Source: a candidate division CSSED10-310 bacterium (GTDB taxonomy: Bacteria; CSSED10-310; JAFGJC01). From it: 64,000 nt of DNA. The position numbers and the translations under genes are program-made. Location: NCBI GenBank assembly GCA_016927905.1, contig JAFGLW010000030.1:1-64000 (forward strand), read 5' to 3'. Positions within the stretch are counted from its first letter, which is position 1; every line of letters starts with the position of its first letter. Positions 26,473 to 35,700 of this stretch are shown here, piece after piece. Below the pieces are notes generated by a model, which saw only the letters and a program-made list of their open reading frames with translations, did no database searches and was not told where the DNA came from.

Positions 26473-28476
26473 ATGAATTCTGGAAATTCACTCGAACAGG
26501 ATCAACATTCCGGTCACATCCGATGGAAGGAACTCTGTGTGGTCTGTGCGGTTCTGGCGGCGTTCCTGATTCTCATGCTGATGAGTCAGTCTAGGATATC
26601 CTGGACCATCGATGAAATGAGGTGGATCAATGCCGGCCGGAATGTGATGCGAGACGGTTGGAGCGATCATCCGGATGAACTCTGCCATCCGGTCTTATTC
26701 ATGCTCAGCCAGGCAGCCAGCCGGGCGTGGTTTTCGGATGGCAGTCAGGATTCGGACGTGACGTCCGCCCGGATGGGAATGCTTCCCTACGTCATTGCGG
26801 GCCTGTTGATCCTCTTTTTCTGGAGCCGCTCAATCAACGGGTTTGCGGGCGGCCTGTTCAGTCTGCTGCTACTGGCGTTTTCACCGACTTTCCTGGCGCA
26901 TGCCAGGCTGGCCACTTCGGATGCCATGCTCTCGACGGCGGTGCTGGCTGCGGCTGCCGCCTTTGCGCTGCAGTTTAAAAAACCATCCGGAACCGGCGGT
27001 CTGCTGCTCTCAGCTGCATTCGCATTCGGATTTCTGAGCAAGTTTTCGTTTATCCTCGTCCCGGTTCTCCTGCTGCCGGCGGTCCTTTTCAGATCCCGTC
27101 GTCCGGTCCGGGCGCTGGTTACATCATGGATTCTTCCTCTGGCTGCCGGATTGTTGGTTTTGAACGCGGTATACGGATTCCAGGGAACCGGCAGGCCGCT
27201 CATCTCGTTCCGACTCGTTTCCGGGGCGTTTCAGAAATTGTCTGCAACCTGGCTGGGGCTTCTGCCGCTGCCCTTGCCGGAACGCTATATCCGGGGGATG
27301 GATAATCACCTGGCGTTCGCGGGGTCCTGGCCATCCTATCTTTTCGGATCGGTATCCGTGACCGGATTTCCCGGTTACGACCTGATCGCATGGGCCGTCA
27401 AAACCACGCTTCCGGCACTGATTCTGATTTTGACCGGACTCATATTCCTGAAACGCCTGAAACCTTCCGTGGACGAACGGATTGTGATATACATTGCCGC
27501 AGGCTGGCTGCTGTATTTCTCTTTCATTCACCGGGTGGACTGCGGCGTCCGTTATATTCTGCCGGTTTACCCGCTCCTGTTTCTGATCGCCGGGCGGACG
27601 GCACGGATCCCCGGTAAAGGATTCACCCGCGGGGTCTTCTGGGGATCGGCACTCATCGTCGTGCATGGAGTCATCACCCTGGCCCGGTATCCTTTTTACA
27701 TCGGTTATTTCAATGAACTGGCCGGAGGGAGGGGAGATCTTGTTCTGGGAGATTCCAATCTGTCCTGGACACAGGAATTGAAGGAACTGGCCCGGTATCA
27801 GAGGGAGCATGCGATCGACCGGTTCATATTCGGGATCGAAGTGCCGCTGGCCGTTCTGGATCCTTACATCCGCTACCGCCCGATTTCGCACCGGGAAAAA
27901 TATGTTCCGGGTTCGGGCGATTATGCGGTCTGGATCGCCTCCCTTCAATCGCTGCTGCACCGGGATCCGAATGCATTCCTATGGTTCCGCCTGCTCGAAC
28001 CGGATGCCGTCATCGGTGATGCGGCATACGTATACCACGTGGATCTGGAACCTGGACGGGAATTGGCTTTTTTCCGGGAAGCGGTCCGGTCGAACCGGAA
28101 GAACGGATTCAGGTTCCCGGGCGCAGAATCCTGTCTGGACAACCAGGACGGCATGCTGTTTTTCCCATTAACAGGACTCCCGGAAAACGAGAATTGGGAG
28201 GAAATCGAACTCCAGACCCATGATGCGCCACCCTCCCGGCTGATCACCATGAATCCCCCTGTTTCCGGTTCGGAAATTTCAGTGTGCGGTTACCGTGGTG
28301 ATGAGAGAATCGAAACATTCCTTATGGATGTCGAACTGGCCGGTCAGTCGGTTTTTTACCTGCCCGTAACCGATGAAATCACCAGACTGATCGTACAAAA
28401 ACAACCGACTGGTCCGGCTCCCGAAACCATTTCGCTTGCTTACGAACTGGAATCGAGGTCCGGGTTAGCGGAATGA
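26473..28476 (+). CDS. Membrane glycosyltransferase, PMT/ArnT (GT39-like) family
   Basis: The 667-residue protein has an N-terminal helix followed by the acidic first-loop motif SWTIDEMRWI typical of PMT/ArnT enzymes, then about ten more helices with GFLSKFSFILVPVLLLP and CGVRYILPVYPLLFLIAGR. A soluble C-terminal region of about 230 residues follows (GDLVLGDSNLSWTQELKELA onward), as in other members. It would move a sugar from polyprenyl phosphate to a protein or lipid on the outer face of the inner membrane. The 3' end overlaps the convergent gene at 28465 by 12 bases. Confidence 0.8.
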   Translation: MNSGNSLEQDQHSGHIRWKELCVVCAVLAAFLILMLMSQSRISWTIDEMRWINAGRNVMRDGWSDHPDELCHPVLFMLSQAASRAWFSDGSQDSDVTSARMGMLPYVIAGLLILFFWSRSINGFAGGLFSLLLLAFSPTFLAHARLATSDAMLSTAVLAAAAAFALQFKKPSGTGGLLLSAAFAFGFLSKFSFILVPVLLLPAVLFRSRRPVRALVTSWILPLAAGLLVLNAVYGFQGTGRPLISFRLVSGAFQKLSATWLGLLPLPLPERYIRGMDNHLAFAGSWPSYLFGSVSVTGFPGYDLIAWAVKTTLPALILILTGLIFLKRLKPSVDERIVIYIAAGWLLYFSFIHRVDCGVRYILPVYPLLFLIAGRTARIPGKGFTRGVFWGSALIVVHGVITLARYPFYIGYFNELAGGRGDLVLGDSNLSWTQELKELARYQREHAIDRFIFGIEVPLAVLDPYIRYRPISHREKYVPGSGDYAVWIASLQSLLHRDPNAFLWFRLLEPDAVIGDAAYVYHVDLEPGRELAFFREAVRSNRKNGFRFPGAESCLDNQDGMLFFPLTGLPENENWEEIELQTHDAPPSRLITMNPPVSGSEISVCGYRGDERIETFLMDVELAGQSVFYLPVTDEITRLIVQKQPTGPAPETISLAYELESRSGLAE

Positions 28477-29826
28477 CCATTCCACGGCGGCGACATTGCC
28501 GGCCAGGTCCGTGAAGGACCAGTTTACAACCGCGGCGATGAATTGCAGACCGGAACCCGATACCCCGGTTTCGGGCCATGTAAACGGCTGGAAGATGACC
28601 AGGACGTTCGTTCCGGTGGCGAGATCCCGGCATGAGAAATCCAGGTCGGCGTCGCCGGAAGGCTCGAATCGGCACCATGACGGCCAGAAATAATAATCTC
28701 CGAAGGCCTCCAGCAGGACGAATACCGGCAGATCCGCCAGGGGAACTCCACCATTGCGGACAATCAGGTCCAGGTAGAAAGGATCACTCCCGGCAAAATG
28801 GGTTGCCGGCAAATCCAGCTCTACATCGATATCGAAGTTACCCTCCGGAAGATTGAAATCGACCCCGGTCGTCGGCTGTTGAGTTGAAACCTCAACCAAA
28901 ATGGCATTTCCGGTTTCGCTGCCGGATGGGTAGTACTGCCGGGACCAACCGCATCCTTTGACCGGTACGGCTTCCAGATAGTAGGATCCGGATGGAAGTC
29001 CGAAAGCCAGATATGATCCGTCGATTCCGGAAACCGCCTGGTGGATCGGCTGGAGTTTCCAATCCGGGGAATACAGCCGCACCTCGCATTCGGTAAGGAT
29101 GTCTCCGGTGTTCCGGTAGACGGTTCCCGTAACAGCGCCACCCGGTGGAAGTTGGAAATGAATGCCGGTGATTTCCTGGCGGGGATAGACCGCTACAAAT
29201 GCGGCATCTTCACGGTAATAGGCATCCTGCCAGTAACGCTGCTGGCATCCGTGTCCGGTGTCCGGATCGGAGCGGATGAAGTAGTTGCCTGCCGGCAGAG
29301 GGCCCAGATAATAGCTGCCGTCGCTGCGGCTTCGACAGGAATAGGCTGTGATCCAGCTCCAATCCTGGGAGTAAACATCCAGATCGACACCGTTCAGCGG
29401 AGCGCCTTCCAGGGTCCGGATGGTTCCCAGAACATAGCCGCCCGGTTGAAGGTCGAAATCGATGCCGGAGACGTCGATACCATCTTCAAGTTCAACCGGA
29501 ACGGCGGTTCCCCGGTCCCGGCTGTCGAACCAGTATTCGGGGACATAGGGCATGGGATAGGAGCTGTGGGCGCGGAGATAATATCGTCCGGCATCGAGAC
29601 CTCCGGTCACGTATCTGCCGTCCGGATCCGATCGAGTGGAAGCGTCCGAAAGGAAATTCCAGTCCGCGTCGAATACCCAGATGTCGATCCCGCCGGCACC
29701 TGAGCCTGTGTCCGTATCGGTTATCATGCCCAGGATATGTGCGGACCGGTTTCCCGATCCGGTGACGGCAGGATTGTTCAGGCTGAGGACTGCCGACAGG
29801 ATGAATATCAAACGCCGTGTCATCAT
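28465..29826 (-). CDS. Secreted repeat protein: three carboxypeptidase-regulatory-like repeats plus C-terminal FWPSW domain
   Basis: A signal peptide (RRLIFILSAVLSL) is followed by three repeats of about 100 residues with a prealbumin-like fold. Each runs from a GxVxGTV-type strand through DGSYYLGPLPAGNYFI to a GIDFDLxxGG turn. The last 115 or so residues form a domain also found at the ends of the proteins at 32428 and 35701, with the hallmark EAFGDYYFWPSW. It is probably a cell-surface or extracellular scaffold. It starts inside the stop codon of the upstream C25 gene (ATGA overlap), so the two are coupled. Confidence 0.75.
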   Translation of the reverse strand: MMTRRLIFILSAVLSLNNPAVTGSGNRSAHILGMITDTDTGSGAGGIDIWVFDADWNFLSDASTRSDPDGRYVTGGLDAGRYYLRAHSSYPMPYVPEYWFDSRDRGTAVPVELEDGIDVSGIDFDLQPGGYVLGTIRTLEGAPLNGVDLDVYSQDWSWITAYSCRSRSDGSYYLGPLPAGNYFIRSDPDTGHGCQQRYWQDAYYREDAAFVAVYPRQEITGIHFQLPPGGAVTGTVYRNTGDILTECEVRLYSPDWKLQPIHQAVSGIDGSYLAFGLPSGSYYLEAVPVKGCGWSRQYYPSGSETGNAILVEVSTQQPTTGVDFNLPEGNFDIDVELDLPATHFAGSDPFYLDLIVRNGGVPLADLPVFVLLEAFGDYYFWPSWCRFEPSGDADLDFSCRDLATGTNVLVIFQPFTWPETGVSGSGLQFIAAVVNWSFTDLAGNVAAVEWSFR

Positions 29827-32408
29827 TGTGATCTGACCGCCGTCTCCTCGCCGCCGCTGTGCTGGTAGGATCCGAATCCCGGTTCCGACTGAACAGTGAA
29901 ATTTCCGGATCCGTCGGGTGAGCCGGTCCAGGCGCGATGTATTGATCCTTCCCCGCCGTTCCCGGCGAAGGGCGACCAGTTCACGGTGAAGTTTTCATAG
30001 GTGGATTGATCGATGGCGTCGGGTCCGTCCCACCATCCGCCGGGGAGAATTTCGAACGGGGTTGTGGGGGCGGTCAGGCGGGAGAGATCGCCGGCCACGT
30101 TGGTTGATCCGGTACCGGTCTGATCGTGCCAGGCCAGGCAGTCGACGATCCTGCCGAGGGGATCCCTCAGGACCACGATGTCTTCCAGGCTGGAAAAATC
30201 AGGAATCTCGCGGGAAATGATCTTCAAACCATAGGGCATGGGAATGATTTCTTCATCATATCGGGGACCGGCGAACACGATGACGGCAATCTGCTGGGGC
30301 TGTAACAGCGCCGGCATGTCCACAAACGGGGTATCATAGCCGTCCAGGTCTGAAAGCGTCCATCCGTTCAAATCGATGGGGGAGGTGTCCAGGTTGTAAA
30401 GCTCCACCATGTCCCCTTCGCCGTTTTCCGTCGGGATGTCCGGTTTGATCTCGGTGATCAGCATGCTTCCGGTCGTCCCGCCGCTGTTCCAGGGAAGATC
30501 CACATCGACCGGAATAAGGTTTTTCCCCGCGATGACAACGCGTACGCTGTTCGAGGGCACCTGAGTCAGATCTATGGGCACTCCTCCGCTTTCGTCGACC
30601 GGATAGACTCTTCGGATTCCGTTGGCGGCCCAGGAGATGGTGGCGGCGTCGATGAGACTTCCCAGTTCATTCCGGGCGACCACATAACGGTCCATGGAAT
30701 CGTTGTCATAACCGAGACCGGCGATGGATTGCAAAGGCAGCCCGGTGCGGATCCACATGTCAGGTGTCCCGAAAACCAGGTAGGTTCGGAAGTGCACATC
30801 GATAAAGGCATCGTGTCCGGGATCGGGGAAATTGTCCCACATGTACATTTTCCCATAATTCATGGCCTGCCCGACCCGGTAGGTGTTCCAGTAGACATAC
30901 CCACGGTAGAAACCCCGGTCGAGCCAGTTGTTGTAGGTTGTGTGGGTGTTCCAGGTCGGGCCCACGATCCCGACCGATCCCAGAGGAACCGAAACCGATC
31001 CGTGAGCCATCATGGCATGACCCCAGCAGTCATCGAGGTCGGCGAACATGTTGACGCCGCATCCGATGGACGTTACAAACGGCGTCATATGCGCATTGTG
31101 GAGGGTATAGACATCGTCATAATCAAACCAGTATTCATGATCCGGATTCCAGCCTCTCCGCCAGCCTTCACCCCGGTAATTGATGATGGACACACCCTGA
31201 TCGATCGTCGCGATCAGGTTATCCACCGTAAATGCATTCCATTCATAAAAGGTATGAACCGTTTCATACCCGCAATATGTTTCCAGTCGTTCCCGGGTCT
31301 GTTCCTTGGTATCGATCTGACTCTGTTCCAGTGAGGAAGCGGCCATAAGGGCTGTTGTGTAAAACGCCGGATTTTCCAGCCGGGGTGCCAGTTCGTACTC
31401 GAGGATCTTGGAAAGCATGATGGTGAGTTCCAGCCCGTTTTTAACCGGCAGGCGACCCAGGAAAACATCCGGAAGGATGTCTTCACCGGCCAGGAGCGAA
31501 TAATACAGGTCATCTACGTAATCTCCCGGATGCGTCGTATCGTAGGAATAATAAAGCGGCGTGGTATACTGGTCGCCGCAGATCAGAACGTACACCGGTG
31601 GATGCGGTCCGTAAAAATAATTCAGGATGGCCTGCCTGAGCTGGGCCGGAGTCGGCGCAGACGGCAACGCGGACATACGCAGCAGGTCCACCCGATATCC
31701 TTCCTCTTCTTTCCAGGCAATGAATCCCTGCAGCCTGGACTCGTATTCATCGGGTGTCACAATCAGGTAATACTCCGGCTCTCCGAATTCATCAGTCAGT
31801 TTCGGCTGGTAATTGATAACCGCGGCCCGGTAAAGCGTATCGAAGGAATGCGTAATCGGCGGCAGCTTCAATGGAACGGGCCGGTCCGGGGATTCATCTG
31901 CAAATATCCGTATCCGGGCCTTTTCCAGCACCAGGATTTCCCCGGTCGCCGGATCCCAAAGATAAGGAAGGACGGTCAATCGCGCCACATGAATGCTTCG
32001 AAATATCTGTCTGGATCCGAGCGAGATCCTGAATCCGGGATCCGTCATCCCGGGACCGGCCACCTCCGGGATCCACTCCAATTCCCGAACCGGGTCGCCT
32101 TTCAAATCCGGAATCAGATGGTTCACCGTTGTCCGGCGAATCCGCTCGAGCTCCAATTCGACGGACATTTCGGTATCGGGGGAGATCTGGATGAGTCTGG
32201 AGATTACCGGCAACGGGGGAATGGTCGATTCCGTATCCAGTTCGAGCAGAATTTCCCGGTGGATGTCATTTCGAAGCAACCTGAAAGTTGCATCGGATTC
32301 GATCGGGTCCGTCATTCCGCCAGAAGCTGCTGGCAGGCAAAAAAACAGGCACATCAAAAGGCGAGCGCCCGGCAGGTTCTTGAAAATCGGCAGGCCGGTA
32401 TGGGGCAT
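29823..32408 (-). CDS. Secreted C25 (gingipain-like) peptidase homologue with lamin-tail domain, second copy
   Basis: The 861-residue protein has a signal peptide (GARLLMCLFFCLPAASG), a beta-rich propeptide region, a C25 domain (YLIVTPDEYESRLQGFIAWK, DILPDVFLGRLP) and a C-terminal lamin-tail domain (SMLITEIKPDI to FAGNGGEGSIHRAW). It is a paralogue of 18747-21473. The active-site cysteine is kept in TSIGCGVNMF, but the catalytic-histidine motif GHG reads NYRGEGW, as in the other copy. The ATG at 32408 follows AGGAG by six bases. It lies in a minus-strand run with an M14-like protein upstream and a repeat protein downstream. Confidence 0.8.
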   Translation of the reverse strand: MPHTGLPIFKNLPGARLLMCLFFCLPAASGGMTDPIESDATFRLLRNDIHREILLELDTESTIPPLPVISRLIQISPDTEMSVELELERIRRTTVNHLIPDLKGDPVRELEWIPEVAGPGMTDPGFRISLGSRQIFRSIHVARLTVLPYLWDPATGEILVLEKARIRIFADESPDRPVPLKLPPITHSFDTLYRAAVINYQPKLTDEFGEPEYYLIVTPDEYESRLQGFIAWKEEEGYRVDLLRMSALPSAPTPAQLRQAILNYFYGPHPPVYVLICGDQYTTPLYYSYDTTHPGDYVDDLYYSLLAGEDILPDVFLGRLPVKNGLELTIMLSKILEYELAPRLENPAFYTTALMAASSLEQSQIDTKEQTRERLETYCGYETVHTFYEWNAFTVDNLIATIDQGVSIINYRGEGWRRGWNPDHEYWFDYDDVYTLHNAHMTPFVTSIGCGVNMFADLDDCWGHAMMAHGSVSVPLGSVGIVGPTWNTHTTYNNWLDRGFYRGYVYWNTYRVGQAMNYGKMYMWDNFPDPGHDAFIDVHFRTYLVFGTPDMWIRTGLPLQSIAGLGYDNDSMDRYVVARNELGSLIDAATISWAANGIRRVYPVDESGGVPIDLTQVPSNSVRVVIAGKNLIPVDVDLPWNSGGTTGSMLITEIKPDIPTENGEGDMVELYNLDTSPIDLNGWTLSDLDGYDTPFVDMPALLQPQQIAVIVFAGPRYDEEIIPMPYGLKIISREIPDFSSLEDIVVLRDPLGRIVDCLAWHDQTGTGSTNVAGDLSRLTAPTTPFEILPGGWWDGPDAIDQSTYENFTVNWSPFAGNGGEGSIHRAWTGSPDGSGNFTVQSEPGFGSYQHSGGEETAVRSQ

Positions 32409-32427
32409 GAATCGCTCCTTTGCACTC

Positions 32428-35400
32428 CTAATATCCGAATTCAACCACGCTGATATCTCCAACGAGCTGGGTGGTTCCGGGCGCCAGGCAGCCGGCATAG
32501 AAATACAGACCGCTGGCATGTCCTCCTACCACCGGCCAGATGAAATCAAAGATCGGGGTGGTTTCGTGGTAGCCATCGGGATAGGAGTGGTTTTCATAAT
32601 CCAGGGTCTCGGACCAGGACGGCCAGAAGAAATACACGCCGTACACGTCCAGAATGATGTACTGCTCCACCGTCACGGTCGGTCCGTTGCGTTCGATTTC
32701 ACACTGGAACAGGAAATCCTCCCCGGCCTCAAAATAAGTGTCGTTCAGATGCAGGGTGATGGCAAAGTAATCCGCCGGTCGGGTGGGTGTTGAAGTCGGC
32801 ATGCCTGGTTGGGTTTCAGTCGGTTTGGGGGTGAAGGTCACTTCCGGGGTGCGGGTCGGCAGAGGGGTGTTGGACGGTTGACCGGGAAGTGTGGGGGTGG
32901 GTGTCGGTGCGGTGGGAGTGGGTGTCGATGAGGGGGGAACCAAAGTGGGCGTATGCGTCGGGGTTATGGGTGTGTTGGTGGGTTCTCCGGGAGCCGTTGT
33001 GGGCGTTGCGGATGGGGTGGGGGTATTGGTCGGAGGCGTGGGTGTATGGGAGGGGATGGGCGTGCTGCTGGGGATGCTGGATGGTGTGGATGTCGGCCGG
33101 ATTGTGGGAGTGGGAGGCGGGGGAACCGATCCGTAATAATTTCCGCAGATCTTGAAATCGTCGACATAAAATCCGGGTTCGTTGAACGCACTGTCCGCAC
33201 GGACATCGAACCGGATCTCCACACTGGGTTCACCGTCCGCATAAGATGAGATGTCCATCTCCACATACGCCCAGCTGGAATCGTTACTCCAGCCGGAATC
33301 GCCCGTGCTGAATATCGTCGTCCAGCTTCCTCCCGCTTCGTTCCGGATCCGGACCCGTCCGTAATCGTAATTGTAGGGGTATTCCACCTGAAGGAACCTG
33401 GCGAAGAACATACTCGTTTCTGACAGGTCGGTGCAATCGATGGGAGGTGTGGTCAGGGTGAGGGTCCAGCCATTGTCATAATTTCCGTCCAGCCCGGTCC
33501 CATAAACGTAGGATCCGGTATAAGCTCCCGACGGTCCGACAACCGGAATACCGAATTCCCAGTTGTTGTAAGGACCTGGAAACGGCTGTCCGGGATTGGT
33601 CAGATATGCATCGATTTCCCAGCCGGGATCGGAATCCATTGTCTGTTCGTAATACGGGCACAGATACACGTAAGTCTGGACCGACAAGGTCAGCTGGTCG
33701 ACGTTCGTGCACAATTCCTGATCCGCATCGAAGGTGATGGTCAGAATGGCGACATGGCCTTCCGGAGTGGCGCTGCTCGCTGAAACACTGAACGAATTCC
33801 CTTCCGACCATGCCGCTCCCCCTCCCGGCAGATCCGGCCAAGTGGCGCTGTTGTCGATCACGGTGATATAAGGATCCGATGTGGACAACACTCCGCTGAT
33901 CCCCGTCACCGGCAGGCTGGGAGCCAGGAGGCAGACCTGCAGGATCGCCTGTTCCCCGGGATCCAGATTCCCGTCTCCATCACCGGTGGCCGAATCGTTC
34001 ACGAAACTGGCCCAGATCTGCAGACCGGGTTCGGTGAGCGGTATCATCTCAACATCCATCGGGATGGGTGAACTGCTGAACGATACCGGTACGTTTCGTT
34101 CCACGTACCCCTCCGCGAGAAATGTCAGGGTCAGAGGGCCGGTCTTGCCGATGCACTCATACCGGCCGGTTGCCGGATCATTCCTTTTCAGGCTTTCATT
34201 CAAGCCCGGCGGATATTCAGAGAAAAAGAAATAGGCCGATATCGGCTGACCGGTGCAGGCATCGGTGACATGTCCATAAATGACGTTTCCGTCCTCGAAC
34301 AGATTGAGAACCTTCTGCCATCCCGGGCGGTTCCGCTCCACCGTAGTGTTCCGGACGGTATAACTCGGATAATAGCTTTCTGCATTGACCTGAATGGCGT
34401 AGGCCAGGCATCCCTTTTCAGCATAGAAATAATCCGTTTCGTTCCCGTCGGTCTGATAGAGCAGTTCCCACCACGTTCCCAACGGGTAGCCGTAGCTGCC
34501 GTTTTCCTTCCGGATTGCGGTGGCGAAGGTGCTGCCGAATGACCGGAGAATATCTTTCTCAGCCGCCGTGTCATTCTGGCAGCCGTATGGAAACAGAACG
34601 AACTCATTGAAACTGTGATAGGAGAGAATCGCCGCGAAGCGGTGTTCTTCCGCCAACGATATCACCGCCTGTATCTCGGGTTCGGATGCCGGCGTCGTTC
34701 CCCGGAAATAATTGGAGTTCGGATCGGATGAGGACCCGAAACAGGCTCCCCAGTTGAACGGGTAATTGTGAGCCAGGTTTACGCCGTATACGCCTCCGCC
34801 CAGATCCCGCCGGTTCTTGATCCAGTATTGATCGGTCGACCAGCAGTAGGCGGAGCCGTCCGGGTTGAGCATGGGGATGATCCATATCTGCCAGGTATTC
34901 ACCCAGTCGGTCACATCGGGATTGGATCCGTAGTTGTTGGCCAGGTATGCGACGATGTCCATGGTGATCTCGGTGGCCATGATTTCCCTGGCCTGGTGGA
35001 GTCCGATGAACAGAATACTCGGTTCATCCTCGTTTACCGAAACGTTGTCGGATATTTTCATGGCCCAGATGTGTCGACTCTCGAACGTCGTGGCAAGGTC
35101 AACCCGTCTCATATAGGAAGGATGCGCCGATTCATATCCCGCCAGCATCGATGTGACTTCGGAGTAATCCAGATACTGTGAATCAATCCGGTCTTCGCGG
35201 CCGGTCTCGGAGCGGTTTTCAACCGTCCAGTAAACACCCGCCATGCGCAAGATCTCCAGGCCCTGTTCGCTGATCCGGATTCGAGCCGTTTTCCGGTCAT
35301 GATCCAGACCGATCAGGTCCAGATGGTCCCGATCCCGCAGCTCCATCCCCGACGATACCTCCAGATAATCATTTAAGGGCAGTTGGATAATGGTCCGGCT

Positions 35401-35466
35401 GCCCAGACACAGTGCCGGTATGAAAACGGCAAGGAAAACGGTTCCGATCGCCAGTCTATTTCTCAT
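32428..35466 (-). CDS. Secreted M14 carboxypeptidase-like protein with P/T-rich linker and FWPSW domain, likely inactive
   Basis: Order: signal peptide, a short pro-region, an M14 zinc-carboxypeptidase fold (about residues 110-400), a regulatory-like beta domain (VIYGHVTDACTGQPISAYFF), a jelly-roll-type domain (CPYYEQTMDSDPGWEIDAYL to GFYVDDFKICG), a proline/threonine-rich linker and a C-terminal FWPSW domain (LDVYGVYFFWPSW). M14 residues compared: the zinc motif is LHQARE (usual HxRE/HHARE), the second zinc histidine SYHSFNE is kept, the substrate N-R pair is VNLAHN (usual DLNRN), and the catalytic glutamate region AIQVNAE has Gln. Several required residues are therefore missing. The ATG at 35466 follows GAGG by eight bases. 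Confidence 0.78.
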   Translation of the reverse strand: MRNRLAIGTVFLAVFIPALCLGSRTIIQLPLNDYLEVSSGMELRDRDHLDLIGLDHDRKTARIRISEQGLEILRMAGVYWTVENRSETGREDRIDSQYLDYSEVTSMLAGYESAHPSYMRRVDLATTFESRHIWAMKISDNVSVNEDEPSILFIGLHQAREIMATEITMDIVAYLANNYGSNPDVTDWVNTWQIWIIPMLNPDGSAYCWSTDQYWIKNRRDLGGGVYGVNLAHNYPFNWGACFGSSSDPNSNYFRGTTPASEPEIQAVISLAEEHRFAAILSYHSFNEFVLFPYGCQNDTAAEKDILRSFGSTFATAIRKENGSYGYPLGTWWELLYQTDGNETDYFYAEKGCLAYAIQVNAESYYPSYTVRNTTVERNRPGWQKVLNLFEDGNVIYGHVTDACTGQPISAYFFFSEYPPGLNESLKRNDPATGRYECIGKTGPLTLTFLAEGYVERNVPVSFSSSPIPMDVEMIPLTEPGLQIWASFVNDSATGDGDGNLDPGEQAILQVCLLAPSLPVTGISGVLSTSDPYITVIDNSATWPDLPGGGAAWSEGNSFSVSASSATPEGHVAILTITFDADQELCTNVDQLTLSVQTYVYLCPYYEQTMDSDPGWEIDAYLTNPGQPFPGPYNNWEFGIPVVGPSGAYTGSYVYGTGLDGNYDNGWTLTLTTPPIDCTDLSETSMFFARFLQVEYPYNYDYGRVRIRNEAGGSWTTIFSTGDSGWSNDSSWAYVEMDISSYADGEPSVEIRFDVRADSAFNEPGFYVDDFKICGNYYGSVPPPPTPTIRPTSTPSSIPSSTPIPSHTPTPPTNTPTPSATPTTAPGEPTNTPITPTHTPTLVPPSSTPTPTAPTPTPTLPGQPSNTPLPTRTPEVTFTPKPTETQPGMPTSTPTRPADYFAITLHLNDTYFEAGEDFLFQCEIERNGPTVTVEQYIILDVYGVYFFWPSWSETLDYENHSYPDGYHETTPIFDFIWPVVGGHASGLYFYAGCLAPGTTQLVGDISVVEFGY
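32783..33129 (-). repeat. Low-complexity DNA encoding a proline/threonine-rich linker
   Basis: About 115 codons of the M14-like gene are nearly all Pro, Thr and Ser in PTxTPT-type units. The plus strand here is a G/T-rich tract (gtgggtgtcggtg-like). It forms a flexible spacer between the folded domains and is prone to length variation. Confidence 0.85.
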
Positions 35467-35700
35467 TGATGAATCCTCATTCTCCAGATCGAAATTAGGA
35501 ATCCTCCCGGGCGAACATACGGGTTCACCCGCCACTGGATTCGGTTTTTGCAAAAACAGTGCCCAAATAGCAGGACCTTCGTTCCGGTTCCCTGGCCCTC
35601 AGGATGGACTACAAGGGTGTATTGATATGAGTCACCTGTCTTGTTACGGTCGATCTGGTGCCGGACCGGCTGGAAATGCAGGGTGTTCGGAACCCGGGGA

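Noticed and set aside
32889-33249. Gly/Val/Trp-rich plus-strand frames
   Set aside because: They are the reverse of the proline/threonine linker DNA, not genes.
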